Source: Dysosmobacter sp. (lineage in GTDB: Bacteria > Bacillota > Clostridia > Oscillospirales > Oscillospiraceae). From it: DNA of 64,000 nt. Position 1 is the first letter of the stretch. Every line of letters begins with the position of its first letter. The position numbers were made by a program, and so were the translations under genes. The notes beneath the pieces were generated by a model, which was given only the letters and a program-made list of their open reading frames with translations, did not search any database and was not told the origin of the DNA. The DNA lies in assembly GCA_026169195.1 (NCBI GenBank), contig JAPFEH010000034.1, positions 1-64,000 on the forward strand, in the 5' to 3' direction. Positions 46,156 through 56,172 of the stretch are shown piece after piece.

Positions 46156-47688
46156 TCAGGCATATCGGGCAATGATGGCATCCCGCTCCGCTGCATGCTC
46201 CGCTGACCAGCGCGTCCAGCCCTGTTCCGCCGCCGCATGACCCAATTCCACCAGCATCGCAGGAATCTCCTTTTCCAGAATCACAGCCACCGGCTCTCCG
46301 AACCGTGCCTTCCCCAGCGCATCACTTCCGCCCAAAAAGAGCTTGAAGGCAGGCTGCGGCTTCCCGTCCACGGGCTTCACGCAGCCCTGAAAGCCGATCT
46401 CTCCCGCCTGATGGGCGGCACAGCTGGAAGGACAGCCGGAGATCACGACTTTTGGCAGCGCACCATCCGGAATGCCTGCCTCCCGAACGGCCAGAACCGC
46501 CGCCCGCAAAAGACTCTGGCTGTCCCGCACACCCTGCTGGCAGACGGCGGCTCCGATACAGGCAACGCTGCGCTCAAATTCCGTTTCCGCGCCGTCCGCC
46601 GTGGCAGCCAAAACCGCCTGTGCCTCCTCTGCCGTCAGGTTGATGATGCAAAGCGTTTCATCCGGTCCGATGCGGCATTCCGCATCAGGGATCTGTTTCA
46701 GCAGTTCATACAGCCGGGCAGGCTTATCCACCGGCAGGTCACCGCCGATCGGCTGATAGGTCACAGCATACAGGCCAGACTGCTTTTGCGGGATCACCCG
46801 CGGGTCTGCGATCGTCCCCTCCCCCGTTTTGGTGATCTCCCGCTGCGTCACGGACAGGTCCAGTCCTCCCTGCGCCTTCCGCTGCGCCACATTGGCAAGG
46901 AAGGCATCCTTCAGGCCGTCTTTCCCCAGCGTCTCCTGCAGATAGCGGGTGCGGGCTTTCGCCCGATTTTCATAGTTGCCGTGGGCACAGAAGGTATCGA
47001 TCATGGCGCGGATGTAATAGAGAATCTCGGCGGGCACTACATTCTCCGCCACAGGCACGCCCATCCGGTGCTGATTCCCAAGGCCGCCGGCTATGGACAG
47101 CGAGAAGGTCCCGTTTTCCTGCGCCAGAAATCCCATATCCCGAAACGCGCTGTGCACACAGTCATCCACCCCGTTGCAAAACGCGATTTTCAGCTTGCGG
47201 GGCATTTTGATGTCCCGACAGATGGAAAGCAGATACTCCGTAGCGGCCTCCGCATAGGGCAGCACATCAAAGGCTTCCCCCTGCTGCACTCCGGAAAGCG
47301 GGCTGCTCATCACATTGCGGGGATTGTCGCCTCCGCCGCCGCGGCAATAGATTCCTGCGTTCATGGCGCTTTCCATGATGGACGTCACCTGCTCCGCCGC
47401 CAGATCGTGGAGCTGCACCGTCTCGCAGGTCGTCAGCTTCAGCCGTTTTACCTGATACTCCGCCACAGTATCTGCGAGAAATTCCAACCGCTCCGTTGTC
47501 AGGCGGCCGCCCGGCATCCGGAGCCGCAGCATATGTCCTTCGGGATCCCGCTGGGCATAACTTCCCATTCCCCCGGAGATTCCTTTGTAGTCTTTCTTTG
47601 AAAGATCCCCTGCTTGAAAGGCATTGATCGTCTTCCGGAAATCCTCAATCTCCATTTGATAGGTATGGATCCACTGTTCGTTCATCAT
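46156..47688 (-). CDS. Ferredoxin-type nitrite/sulfite reductase (siroheme)
   Basis: CIGAAVC and CPSSC provide the CX5C...CX3C siroheme/4Fe-4S ligands; MPGGRLTTERLEFLADTVAEY N-domain. Confidence 0.9.
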   Translation of the reverse strand: MMNEQWIHTYQMEIEDFRKTINAFQAGDLSKKDYKGISGGMGSYAQRDPEGHMLRLRMPGGRLTTERLEFLADTVAEYQVKRLKLTTCETVQLHDLAAEQVTSIMESAMNAGIYCRGGGGDNPRNVMSSPLSGVQQGEAFDVLPYAEAATEYLLSICRDIKMPRKLKIAFCNGVDDCVHSAFRDMGFLAQENGTFSLSIAGGLGNQHRMGVPVAENVVPAEILYYIRAMIDTFCAHGNYENRAKARTRYLQETLGKDGLKDAFLANVAQRKAQGGLDLSVTQREITKTGEGTIADPRVIPQKQSGLYAVTYQPIGGDLPVDKPARLYELLKQIPDAECRIGPDETLCIINLTAEEAQAVLAATADGAETEFERSVACIGAAVCQQGVRDSQSLLRAAVLAVREAGIPDGALPKVVISGCPSSCAAHQAGEIGFQGCVKPVDGKPQPAFKLFLGGSDALGKARFGEPVAVILEKEIPAMLVELGHAAAEQGWTRWSAEHAAERDAIIARYA

Positions 47689-47791
47689 GATCCTCTCTTT
47701 CCAAATTTCACAATTTGAATTTTTCGCTGCCATCATCGCTGTTTCCCGCTCACTATATCACAAGATGATTCTGTATGCAATTCCCAAAATG

Positions 47792-48784
47792 TTACTGTCC
47801 CTGCATCCAGCAGGAAAAGTCCAATCGATGAAACGCCTCCAGTTCCCGCCGGAACTCAGCGTCCCAGCTGGAAACGCGGCCCATACCCGCCGCCAGCGGA
47901 TCGATATACCGTTTTTTTGCGTTTACCTGAAGCCATGTTCCGGACGTCTGCCGTTCCGCGCTGCGCAGCAAACCCGAAAATCCGCAGAAACGATGCCACA
48001 GTGGTCCGCAGACCGGGTCCTGCTCCAATGCGGCAATAACCGCAGGCTCCGTGGTCCAAAGTTCCCCCTCCGTTATGGTTCCCAGCGCCAGTGCCAGCCG
48101 CAGCAGCTCCGCCATCGTCTGCATGGCAAAGCGGTCCTCGTCCGCCACATAGACACGGGAATTTTTCAGGGCGCCTGCTGCAAAGGCCGCGGCCAGTTCC
48201 GGTGTGCGGAAGGCAAGCTCCGGCGTTCCCGTCTCATCCCGCACCACGGTCAGGTCCCGGTACATGGCCCGAATGGTTCCCAGATCCGCAAACCCGTAAT
48301 TGAGCAGGTTTCCAAAGGTATATTCCAAGCGGTCCGCCGATAGTGCCGGCACAGCCTTATCCGCAAGCGGATAGCGGTGATAGTCCGAAACATCCGCCAG
48401 CGCAATCCCCTCATTGTCCAGCAGCGCCATGACCTCCGGAGAAGCCGCCAGATACGGTTCGATCCCCGCCTCCGTGGCCTCCTGCCGAAGGTGGTCCCCT
48501 TTGAGGAAGTCCACCACATGGGCAAACACCGGCGCCGTCACGTCATGAAACAGCCCTGCCAGCGCCTGCTCCCGGCTCTCTGTAAAATGCCAGACGATCA
48601 GCGCCGTTCCAAGACTATGGTCATATCGGGAATAGGGGCCGAGATCCAGAAAGCGGGGAAAGCGCGTATATTCGCACCCGCAGTTCATGCCGATGTCCCT
48701 GAGCCGCCTCATGGGCGGCGTGTCAGCCGCCCTCCGGAGAAATTCCGGACATTCTGCATGATAAAGGTTCCACAAAAGATCCAT
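47792..48784 (-). CDS. HD domain phosphohydrolase-like protein
   Basis: YSRYDHSLGTALIVW...ALAGLFHDVTAPVFAHVVDF. Confidence 0.85.
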   Translation of the reverse strand: MDLLWNLYHAECPEFLRRAADTPPMRRLRDIGMNCGCEYTRFPRFLDLGPYSRYDHSLGTALIVWHFTESREQALAGLFHDVTAPVFAHVVDFLKGDHLRQEATEAGIEPYLAASPEVMALLDNEGIALADVSDYHRYPLADKAVPALSADRLEYTFGNLLNYGFADLGTIRAMYRDLTVVRDETGTPELAFRTPELAAAFAAGALKNSRVYVADEDRFAMQTMAELLRLALALGTITEGELWTTEPAVIAALEQDPVCGPLWHRFCGFSGLLRSAERQTSGTWLQVNAKKRYIDPLAAGMGRVSSWDAEFRRELEAFHRLDFSCWMQGQ

Positions 48785-48790
48785 GATTTC

Positions 48791-49948
48791 TCACTCCGCC
48801 GCTTTAAAATAGCATTGGTTTCCGTCAAAGGACACTTGGAATGCGTCTCCCTCCCGCTCTCCGCGGAACACCGTTCCGTCCAGCGTGCAGCCATCCATAT
48901 AGTTGAGGCAGTACCCGTACACCTGTCCATCTTCCTCCAAGCTGAATATCGTCCGCAGCACACCGTCAAAAGAATCGCCTTCTTCGTGCCGGAGCGTTGC
49001 CAGCGCGTCGGTCTGCCCGTCCTCATTCAGATCCAGCCAACGGATCTCCGATACCTCCAAGGGACTGTCAGCATACGCCGTGGCGCCGCCGGGCAGCACA
49101 TACTCCTTCAGCGTGACGGGACCGGTCTCCCCGCCGAATCCGTCGGCACTGACGCCGCAGAAGGTCCCCTCCCGCTCCAGTACCGCCGTAATGGCCTCTC
49201 TGGCTGCGCGCTCCGCGTCCGGATCGGGAGCAGCCGGAACGCGCTCCCTGCCATATTCCGCAATGGGAAGCGTCAGAGGTTGGTCCGCCGCAGAACCGGC
49301 CTCCTCCCCGAACGTCAGTCCCAAGGTGGTTCTGGCGCCCAACAGCGGGCGGCTGCCGGAGACCAGCGCTTCCACTGCTGTGTAATCTGTCTCCGGATCT
49401 GACCACGTTTCCTCCAAAACCGTCTCTCTGGACAGGCCGTTCTCTGTCAGAGAAATCTTCTCCACCACATGGCCGCCCATATGCCCCCAGTTATACAGCA
49501 CACCGTTTTCCTCCGGACAGCTGTAAAAGGCGGCATGTCCGGAAGGAAACTCTCCTGCCAGCACCATGTCTCCCGCCCGGACTGTATAGACTTCCGTGCG
49601 GCGGGCAGCCTCCGATTTTCCATAATGGAGCAGCAGCTCCGGCACGCCGTCTTTATCGACGTCATACAGCATATAGGCGTCGCTGAGACCTCCGATCTCC
49701 GCCGGATAGACATTGGGATCGTAGTCCGGCCGGTCGATCTTCCGCACTGCCGCCTCCTGTCTGCACAGCTCCGATAAAAAATCGATATATTTCTCACGCC
49801 AGAGTTCTTCTTCCGGCAGCTGCGGCTCCTGCTGCTCCACGGGCTGCGTCTGTGCCGGAGCCTTCTGCTCCTGTCCCGCGCTGCAGCCGGTCAGCAGCAG
49901 CCCCAGCGCCAGCAGAAGTGCCATCTTTTGTTTCAACTTTTCTCTCAT
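48791..49948 (-). CDS. Hypothetical lipoprotein
   Basis: Lipobox LLTGCSAG; no recognised domain. Confidence 0.7.
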   Translation of the reverse strand: MREKLKQKMALLLALGLLLTGCSAGQEQKAPAQTQPVEQQEPQLPEEELWREKYIDFLSELCRQEAAVRKIDRPDYDPNVYPAEIGGLSDAYMLYDVDKDGVPELLLHYGKSEAARRTEVYTVRAGDMVLAGEFPSGHAAFYSCPEENGVLYNWGHMGGHVVEKISLTENGLSRETVLEETWSDPETDYTAVEALVSGSRPLLGARTTLGLTFGEEAGSAADQPLTLPIAEYGRERVPAAPDPDAERAAREAITAVLEREGTFCGVSADGFGGETGPVTLKEYVLPGGATAYADSPLEVSEIRWLDLNEDGQTDALATLRHEEGDSFDGVLRTIFSLEEDGQVYGYCLNYMDGCTLDGTVFRGEREGDAFQVSFDGNQCYFKAAE

Positions 49949-50001
49949 ATCCCTGCCTCCCCACTTTTTGTACAGGCTATCACATCCTCCGCCGCAAAAA
50001 A

Positions 50002-51330
50002 CTACAATTCCGTTACAAATTGTGACACAAAGGATACCAGCGCTTCCCGTTCATTGGGAAGCCGTCCATCGATCACCGCCTCCAAAAGCATGTGCAGCGC
50101 CTGCCCCACCGCAGGACCTGACAGCCCCATTTCTGTTAAGTCTTTTCCATTTACAGCAAGCTGTTTCAGGGAAAAACAGGCATCCTCCGCCAGCAGACGC
50201 TCCAGAATCGCCTCGCCCTTGTCCAACTCTGCCTGCCGGTCGTGATAGGCTGCCGCCTGCGCCAGATTATCCGCCCGCTTCAAAGCGATCAACTGCCGCA
50301 GACCGGTTTCTCCCAGCTTTCCCAGCGCCCTGCGGACAGCCTTGTCTGTCCGGGGGATCTCCCGGTCATGCCACTCCACCAAACGCACCACCGTTTCCCG
50401 AAACACTGTCGAGCAGTTCAGCCGCCGCAGCATTCCGTCCGCCAGCTCCCTGCTGATGGCGCCATGCCCGTAAAAATGTCCGGTTCCCTGCGGATCTACT
50501 GTAAAGCATTCAGGCTTTCCAACATCGTGCAGCAATGCCGCGCACCGCAGAACAGGGTCTGCCGGCACCGCTGCCATAGCGTGCAGGCTGTGCTCCCATA
50601 CATCGTAGCAATGATGGTGGTTTTTCTGGTCAAAGCCCACCATGGGCAGGATCTCCGGCCAAAAGACGCCCAAAACATCGGGATACCGCCGCAGCACAGA
50701 GGCAGCTTCCTGTCCGGACAGCAGCTTGAAAAGCTCCGTCTGGATCCGCTCCGCAGCGATTTCCCTCAAAAGTCCCGCGCCGCGGTGAATGGCCGCTTCC
50801 GTTTCTTCGTGGATATCAAATCCCAATACGGCGGAAAACCGCAGCCCGCGCAGGATCCGCAGAGCATCCTCTTCAAACCGCCGGTTCGGATCTCCCACGC
50901 AGCGGAGGAGCCTCCGTGACAAATCCCCTCTCCCTCCGCAGGGGTCCCGAAGCGTTCCGCGCAGATCCATGGCAATGGCGTTGACCGTAAAATCACGGCG
51001 TATCAAGTCCTCGTCCAAAGAGCGGGTAAACGAGACTCCCTCCGGCCGCCGGTGATCCCGATACGGTCCGTCCACCCGATACGTGGTCACCTCCACACCG
51101 CAATGCTCCATCCGGACCGTCACCGTGCCGTGCTGCAGACCTGTCGGGAAGGCACGGGAGCCGAACAGCCCCAGCGTCTCCTCCGGCAGCGCGCCGGTGG
51201 TCACGTCCCAGTCCTCCGGACGCCTTCCCAGCAGAAGATCCCGCACACAGCCGCCCACACACCACGCCTCATATCCGGCAGATTCCAGAACCTCTAAGAC
51301 TTTTTTCACGGCTTCCGGGATTGCAGTCAT
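50002..51330 (-). CDS. cca: CCA tRNA nucleotidyltransferase
   Basis: CVGGCVRDLLLGRRPEDWDVTT, RRDFTVNAIAMD, FEEDALRILRGLRFSA, HD region HDVGKPECF. Confidence 0.93.
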   Translation of the reverse strand: MTAIPEAVKKVLEVLESAGYEAWCVGGCVRDLLLGRRPEDWDVTTGALPEETLGLFGSRAFPTGLQHGTVTVRMEHCGVEVTTYRVDGPYRDHRRPEGVSFTRSLDEDLIRRDFTVNAIAMDLRGTLRDPCGGRGDLSRRLLRCVGDPNRRFEEDALRILRGLRFSAVLGFDIHEETEAAIHRGAGLLREIAAERIQTELFKLLSGQEAASVLRRYPDVLGVFWPEILPMVGFDQKNHHHCYDVWEHSLHAMAAVPADPVLRCAALLHDVGKPECFTVDPQGTGHFYGHGAISRELADGMLRRLNCSTVFRETVVRLVEWHDREIPRTDKAVRRALGKLGETGLRQLIALKRADNLAQAAAYHDRQAELDKGEAILERLLAEDACFSLKQLAVNGKDLTEMGLSGPAVGQALHMLLEAVIDGRLPNEREALVSFVSQFVTEL

Positions 51331-51456
51331 GTTTTTCGACCTCATTTCGGTTGCATTTTCTGGATACTTGTAATATAATAAGGTGCTTTTGAAGAATATG
51401 CAACGCTTTTTTCTGCGGCAGCGGGCAAAAGCGTTTTGAAAGGACGATTTGTTTCC

Positions 51457-52839
51457 ATGATGAAAAATCCCCATCCCATTTGCGACTATCTGGTTCCCGG
51501 TAAGCGGGTCCATCTGGTCGGCATCGGCGGCGTGTCCATGTGTCCTCTGGCAGAAGTTCTCCGGGGACAGGGACTGACCGTACAGGGTTCCGACATGAGT
51601 GACAGCGATACCGTCAAGCATCTGCGGTCTCTGGGTATCACCATATCCATCGGCCACAATGCGGAGAATCTGGGCGACTGTGACTTTGTGGTGCGCACCG
51701 CCGCCGTTCACGACAGCAACCCTGAAATCGCCGGCGCTGTGGCCCGCGGTATCCCCGTTTATGAACGCGCGCAGGCATGGGGCGCCATTATGCAGCGCTA
51801 TCCCAACGCATTGTGCGTCTCCGGAACCCACGGCAAAACCACTACCACCTCCATGTGCGCCCATATCTTCATGGCCGCGCAGGCGGATCCCACCGTGATG
51901 CTGGGCGGAACCCTGCCCCTGCTGCACGCAGGCTATCGGGTCGGTCAGGGGGATACCATCATTCTGGAATCCTGCGAATACTGCAACAGCTTTTTAAGCT
52001 TCTTCCCGACGGTTGCCGTCATTTTGAACGTGGAAGAAGATCATCTGGACTTTTTCAAGGACCTTCGGGATATCCAGCACTCCTTCCGCAGCTTCGCGGA
52101 GCTGGTTCCCGCAGCCGGTCATGTCATCGTCAACGCGGACAACACCGGCGCCATGGATTCTGTGACGGATCTTTCCCATCCGGTATTCACCTTCGGTCTG
52201 GACCATCCCGCCGATTGCACCGCAGCCAATCTGCAGGATGCGGACGGCGCCCCCTCCTTTGACGTGCTGGTGCACGGGCAGCCTTACGCCCATGTTGCCC
52301 TGCGGGTCTATGGCCGCCACAACGTTCTCAATGCGCTGGCCGCCGCCTCTGCCGCCTATGTGCTGGGAATCCCCGGCAGCGCCGTGGAGGAAGGTCTTGC
52401 TACCTTCACTGGGGCAGGCCGCCGCTTTGAACACAAGGGCGTCTTTCACGGCGCGGAGGTCTATGACGATTATGCGCACCATCCGGATGAACTGCACGCC
52501 CTGCTGACCACTGCCAAAACACTGGGCTATCAGCGAGTCGTCGTTGCCTTCCAGCCCCACACCTACACCCGCACCGCCAAATTTTTTGACCAGTTTGTGG
52601 AGGAATTAAAGCTGGCGGATGTGGTGATCCTCGCGGAAATCTATGCTGCGCGGGAACAGAACGACCTTGGCATTTCCTCTGCGGACCTCTGCCGGCAGCT
52701 TCCCGGCTCGGTCTACTGCTCGACGCTGGACAAAGTTGCTGAACAGCTGCGGAGCATCGCCCAGCCCGGCGACCTGATTCTGACGGTGGGCGCCGGCGAC
52801 ATTTACCGCGCCGGTGAAACGCTGCTTCAGGAGGTGTGA
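51457..52839 (+). CDS. murC: UDP-N-acetylmuramate--L-alanine ligase
   Basis: HLVGIGGVSMCPLAEVL, CVSGTHGKTTTTSM, DDYAHHPDE, FQPHTYTRT. Confidence 0.94.
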   Translation: MMKNPHPICDYLVPGKRVHLVGIGGVSMCPLAEVLRGQGLTVQGSDMSDSDTVKHLRSLGITISIGHNAENLGDCDFVVRTAAVHDSNPEIAGAVARGIPVYERAQAWGAIMQRYPNALCVSGTHGKTTTTSMCAHIFMAAQADPTVMLGGTLPLLHAGYRVGQGDTIILESCEYCNSFLSFFPTVAVILNVEEDHLDFFKDLRDIQHSFRSFAELVPAAGHVIVNADNTGAMDSVTDLSHPVFTFGLDHPADCTAANLQDADGAPSFDVLVHGQPYAHVALRVYGRHNVLNALAAASAAYVLGIPGSAVEEGLATFTGAGRRFEHKGVFHGAEVYDDYAHHPDELHALLTTAKTLGYQRVVVAFQPHTYTRTAKFFDQFVEELKLADVVILAEIYAAREQNDLGISSADLCRQLPGSVYCSTLDKVAEQLRSIAQPGDLILTVGAGDIYRAGETLLQEV

Positions 52840-52842
52840 GCG

Positions 52843-53382
52843 GTGGAGATCTCTCCTTTGTACCACAACTGCCGTCCTGAGGGGGAACTGCTTCCTCAGG
52901 AAGCCGCCGCCTTTTCCCTTCTGGAAGATCTGGGAATCAGCTATGACCGGGTCTCCAGCGATCCCGCAGACACCATGGAAAAATGCGCCGCAGTCAGCGC
53001 TGTGCTGGGTGTTCCCATCTGTAAAAATCTCTTTCTCTGCAACCGGCAGAAAACCGAGTTTTACCTGCTGTGCATGGGGCCGGACAAGCCCTTTCATACC
53101 AAAGACCTCAGTCACCAGATCGGCTCTGCCCGTTTGTCCTTTGCTCCGGAGGAGGCTCTGTGGGAGCTTCTTCGCTGCACACCCGGTTCCGCTACCATTC
53201 TGGGGCTGATGAATGACCGGGAGCACCGGGTCCGCCTGCTGATGGAGCGGGAAGTCTGTGAGGCGGAATACTTTTCCTGTCATCCATGCATCTGCACCAG
53301 CAGCTTAAAACTGAAAACCGCAGATGTACTCCATAAACTGCTTCCCCACACCGGTCATGAATGGACCGTCGTAGATCTGTAA
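52843..53382 (+). CDS. YbaK/ProX-type aminoacyl-tRNA deacylase
   Basis: GVPICKNLFLCNRQKTEFYLLCMGPDKPFHTKDLS...GSATILGLMND; GTG start. Confidence 0.85.
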   Translation: MEISPLYHNCRPEGELLPQEAAAFSLLEDLGISYDRVSSDPADTMEKCAAVSAVLGVPICKNLFLCNRQKTEFYLLCMGPDKPFHTKDLSHQIGSARLSFAPEEALWELLRCTPGSATILGLMNDREHRVRLLMEREVCEAEYFSCHPCICTSSLKLKTADVLHKLLPHTGHEWTVVDL

Positions 53383-53393
53383 GGAGGGTTTTT

Positions 53394-54236
53394 ATGAAGG
53401 AGCAAACCGCGCAGGAGCTGGCGCGGCATTATTTGAAAGAATGCAAAACCATGACGGTGATGCGCTATGGTTCCCTGCTGATCTTTCTGTTTCTTCTGGT
53501 GAGCTTCTGGAGCAAGCTGAACATCATTTTTGCTGGAATTCTGGTATCTCTGTTCTACCTGAGCCTCCGCTTCCTCAGAAACATGAAGCGTCAGCAGCTG
53601 ACAATGGTGCAAAACATTCTGTGGGAGGACTGCGATCCGGACCGGTATGCCGCCGTGATGGAACTGCTGGCTGCCGAAAGCAAGCAGGACAAGCCCTTTT
53701 TCAACCTGTGCCGCATTCAGGGTCTCTGCGCCGCCGGACGGATGCAGGAAGCGGCTCACGCATTGGATCTGGTCTATATCCAGCGGGCTGACCTCGGGAT
53801 CCAGCTTTTATACCTGCGGTGCGCGTTTGACAGTCATCTATTTCTTGGTGAATTGGAGACCGCCCGCCGGCTGCGGCAGGAAACGGCAGATCTGATCCAG
53901 AAAAACAGACCCGGACAGCAGCCCGCGATCCAGCGGGTCCTGCGGATGATGGATGCGAGCCTTGCTCTGGCAGAGCACCGCTGGGAAGAAAGCCGCGCTT
54001 TGGAAACACAGATCTACGACGAGGCCTTCAATCCCTATCAGCTGGCCTCCTCCGCCTACCGGCTTGGCCGTGCGGAGCTGGCCGACGGCGAGATCGAGTC
54101 CGGCAAAGCGCACCTTCAGGAAGCCGTTTCCAAAGGCGGCCGCCTGTATGCCGCCGCTGAGGCAAAGCGTCTGCTGGAATCCGCTTCCCCCGCTCCATCA
54201 GGCGTTCCGGAGGAGGACGGCGGAACATTGGAATAA
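53394..54236 (+). CDS. Membrane protein with TPR-like region
   Basis: Hydrophobic N-terminus, helical repeat C-terminus. Confidence 0.65.
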   Translation: MKEQTAQELARHYLKECKTMTVMRYGSLLIFLFLLVSFWSKLNIIFAGILVSLFYLSLRFLRNMKRQQLTMVQNILWEDCDPDRYAAVMELLAAESKQDKPFFNLCRIQGLCAAGRMQEAAHALDLVYIQRADLGIQLLYLRCAFDSHLFLGELETARRLRQETADLIQKNRPGQQPAIQRVLRMMDASLALAEHRWEESRALETQIYDEAFNPYQLASSAYRLGRAELADGEIESGKAHLQEAVSKGGRLYAAAEAKRLLESASPAPSGVPEEDGGTLE

Positions 54237-54244
54237 CCGCAAAG

Positions 54245-54276
54245 AAAAACGGTGTGGCTGTGCCACACCGTTTTTT
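54245..54276. terminator. Intrinsic terminator
   Basis: AAAACGGTGTGGC-TGT-GCCACACCGTTTTTTT. Confidence 0.8.
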
Positions 54277-55212
54277 TCAAAGCACCAGCGCCTCTTTCAA
54301 GGTGCGAAGCGAGCTGAGGTGTCCCTCCAGCATCGGCAGGGTCAGATCCTCCATCTCCAGCGATACATCCCCGTCATATCCGCACATCCGGACCACGGAG
54401 AAAAACTCCTTCCACCACCGGACGCTGTGACCGGCTCCCACTGCCACATAGTTCCATGCCCGATCCCGAAACGCCTCAATGGGCTTCGTATCCAACATCC
54501 CGTTGGGGCCGCACATCCGCCGTTCCGGCCGCGCATCCTTCGCGTGAATGTGGTAGATCGCTCCGGCCTCCCCCAAGACTCTGGCAGCCTCTATGGGATC
54601 ACCGCCCATCCAGAAAAGATGGGACGGATCCAGATTCATTCCCACCATCGGGCCCACCTCCGACCGCAGCCGCAGCAGACTTTCCGGATGATACACCAGC
54701 TGCATCCCGTGATTTTCCAGCGCGATGCGGCGGATCCCGTGCTGCTGCGCAAGGTGCACCAGCTTCCGCCACTGAGGGATGGCTACCTCGTTCCACTGAT
54801 AATCCAGAATGTTCTGCGTCTCCGGCGGCCATGAGGTGGTGATCCATACGGGAGTTTTGTCTCCGGCGCATCCGGACGGAAGTCCACTCATCATCACGAT
54901 TTTTTCGACCCCCAGCAGCTCTGCCAAGCGGAAGGTCTGCTCTGTAACCATCCATTCCCGTTCGTACGCCAGCGGATTTCCGGCGCAGTTTAAGGCGCAC
55001 AGGGCAATCCCCCGCCTTTGCAGCTGGTCATACCACCGCCGGCGTACCGTTTCAGAGGAGAGCATCGCCTCCAGATCCATGTGCGGTGCTGCGGACCAGT
55101 TTCCGGTACCGATCTCCACAGCATGGACCCCTTGCTCCACGCAGAAATCCAGCATCTCTTCAAAGGGCATATCCAGCGTACAGGTTTTGATGGCAAGTCG
55201 CATGACCCACAC
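54277..55212 (-). CDS. Sugar phosphate isomerase/epimerase (AP-endonuclease 2-like TIM barrel)
   Basis: RIALENHGMQLVYHPESLLRL...VGMNLDPSHLFWMGGDPIEAARVLGEAGAIYHIHAKDA. Confidence 0.9.
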   Translation of the reverse strand: MWVMRLAIKTCTLDMPFEEMLDFCVEQGVHAVEIGTGNWSAAPHMDLEAMLSSETVRRRWYDQLQRRGIALCALNCAGNPLAYEREWMVTEQTFRLAELLGVEKIVMMSGLPSGCAGDKTPVWITTSWPPETQNILDYQWNEVAIPQWRKLVHLAQQHGIRRIALENHGMQLVYHPESLLRLRSEVGPMVGMNLDPSHLFWMGGDPIEAARVLGEAGAIYHIHAKDARPERRMCGPNGMLDTKPIEAFRDRAWNYVAVGAGHSVRWWKEFFSVVRMCGYDGDVSLEMEDLTLPMLEGHLSSLRTLKEALVL

Positions 55213-55297
55213 CTCCGTTTTCAGGTTGCTATCATCCTATCACAGTGCCGCTCCGCCGTAAAGCCTTCATCCGGCTTTTGGGCCGCGGTTTTGATTG

Positions 55298-55455
55298 CCT
55301 CCGTTTCACTCGGCAGGTTTGTCAAACCGGCTGGACAGAAACCCCGCGGGAGAACGCCAGCCGGACTCTCACCGGAACGTCCATTTGACTTCTTTTTTCC
55401 GCCGTGATACCATGAGCACAACACATTCATGGAGAGGTGCTTGATGAAACGGAAG
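55298..55455 (-). ncRNA. Cobalamin-riboswitch-like structured leader (candidate)
   Basis: Minus strand CCGGTGAGAGTCCGG...CTCCCGC...CTGTCCAGCCGG...AACCTGCC resembles the cobalamin L5/B12-box order; closed by an 11-bp stem CTTCCGTTTCA/TGAAACGGAGG with one G-U. Confidence 0.42.
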
Positions 55456-56112
55456 TTCCTGCTGATGGGGCTGGTTCTGGCAGGCTGCGGAGTCATGGCC
55501 TGGGTGGAAGCAATCCTGCGTCCCGCTTATCCCATAAAATCGGTCCTGAAATGGGCACTATTCCTCGGGTGCATTACCATCTGGATGGCATTGGCCCGAA
55601 ACGGTACTCCATGTCAGTTCCTGCGCCGTCCCACCCGAAACGCCCTGCTTCCTGCCATCGGACTATCCGCTGCCGCCTTTTTTCTGATCCTTGGCGGTTA
55701 TGCGCTGCTGTCTTTCCGGCTGGACCTTTCCGCCATTACCGGAAATCTGGGAGCCAAGGAGGGCATCACTGCCCGAACCTTTCCCCTTGCAGCCCTTTAT
55801 ATTTCCTTTGGAAATTCGTTTCTGGAAGAGCTTTTCTTTCGGGGATTTGCCTTTTTGACCCTGCGGGAAACAGGTGGGCGGGGGCTGGCCTACGGCTTTT
55901 CCGCCCTTATCTTTGCTTTATATCATATCTGCATCATGGACGGCTGGTTTTCCGGCCCCCTCTTCTTTTTGCTGACCGCAGCACTGGCACCAGCAGGGCT
56001 TCTTTTCAATTTTCTGGATCGAGACGGCACACTCTGGCCCGCTTGGCTGGTCCACATGGCAGCCAATCTTGCCATCAATACCATCGGTCTGCACCTGTTT
56101 GGCCTGATCTGA
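55444..56112 (+). CDS. CPBP family intramembrane metalloprotease
   Basis: FLEELFFRGFAF and FALYHICIMDGW motifs in a multi-TM protein. Confidence 0.88.
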   Translation: MKRKFLLMGLVLAGCGVMAWVEAILRPAYPIKSVLKWALFLGCITIWMALARNGTPCQFLRRPTRNALLPAIGLSAAAFFLILGGYALLSFRLDLSAITGNLGAKEGITARTFPLAALYISFGNSFLEELFFRGFAFLTLRETGGRGLAYGFSALIFALYHICIMDGWFSGPLFFLLTAALAPAGLLFNFLDRDGTLWPAWLVHMAANLAINTIGLHLFGLI

Positions 56113-56172
56113 CCGCTTCCCATTCATCACTGCCATGACTTTGGCAGAAACAACACAGCGGAAACACCCGTT

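Noticed and set aside
46237-47601. 454-aa plus-strand ORF
   Set aside because: Antisense to the siroheme reductase gene.
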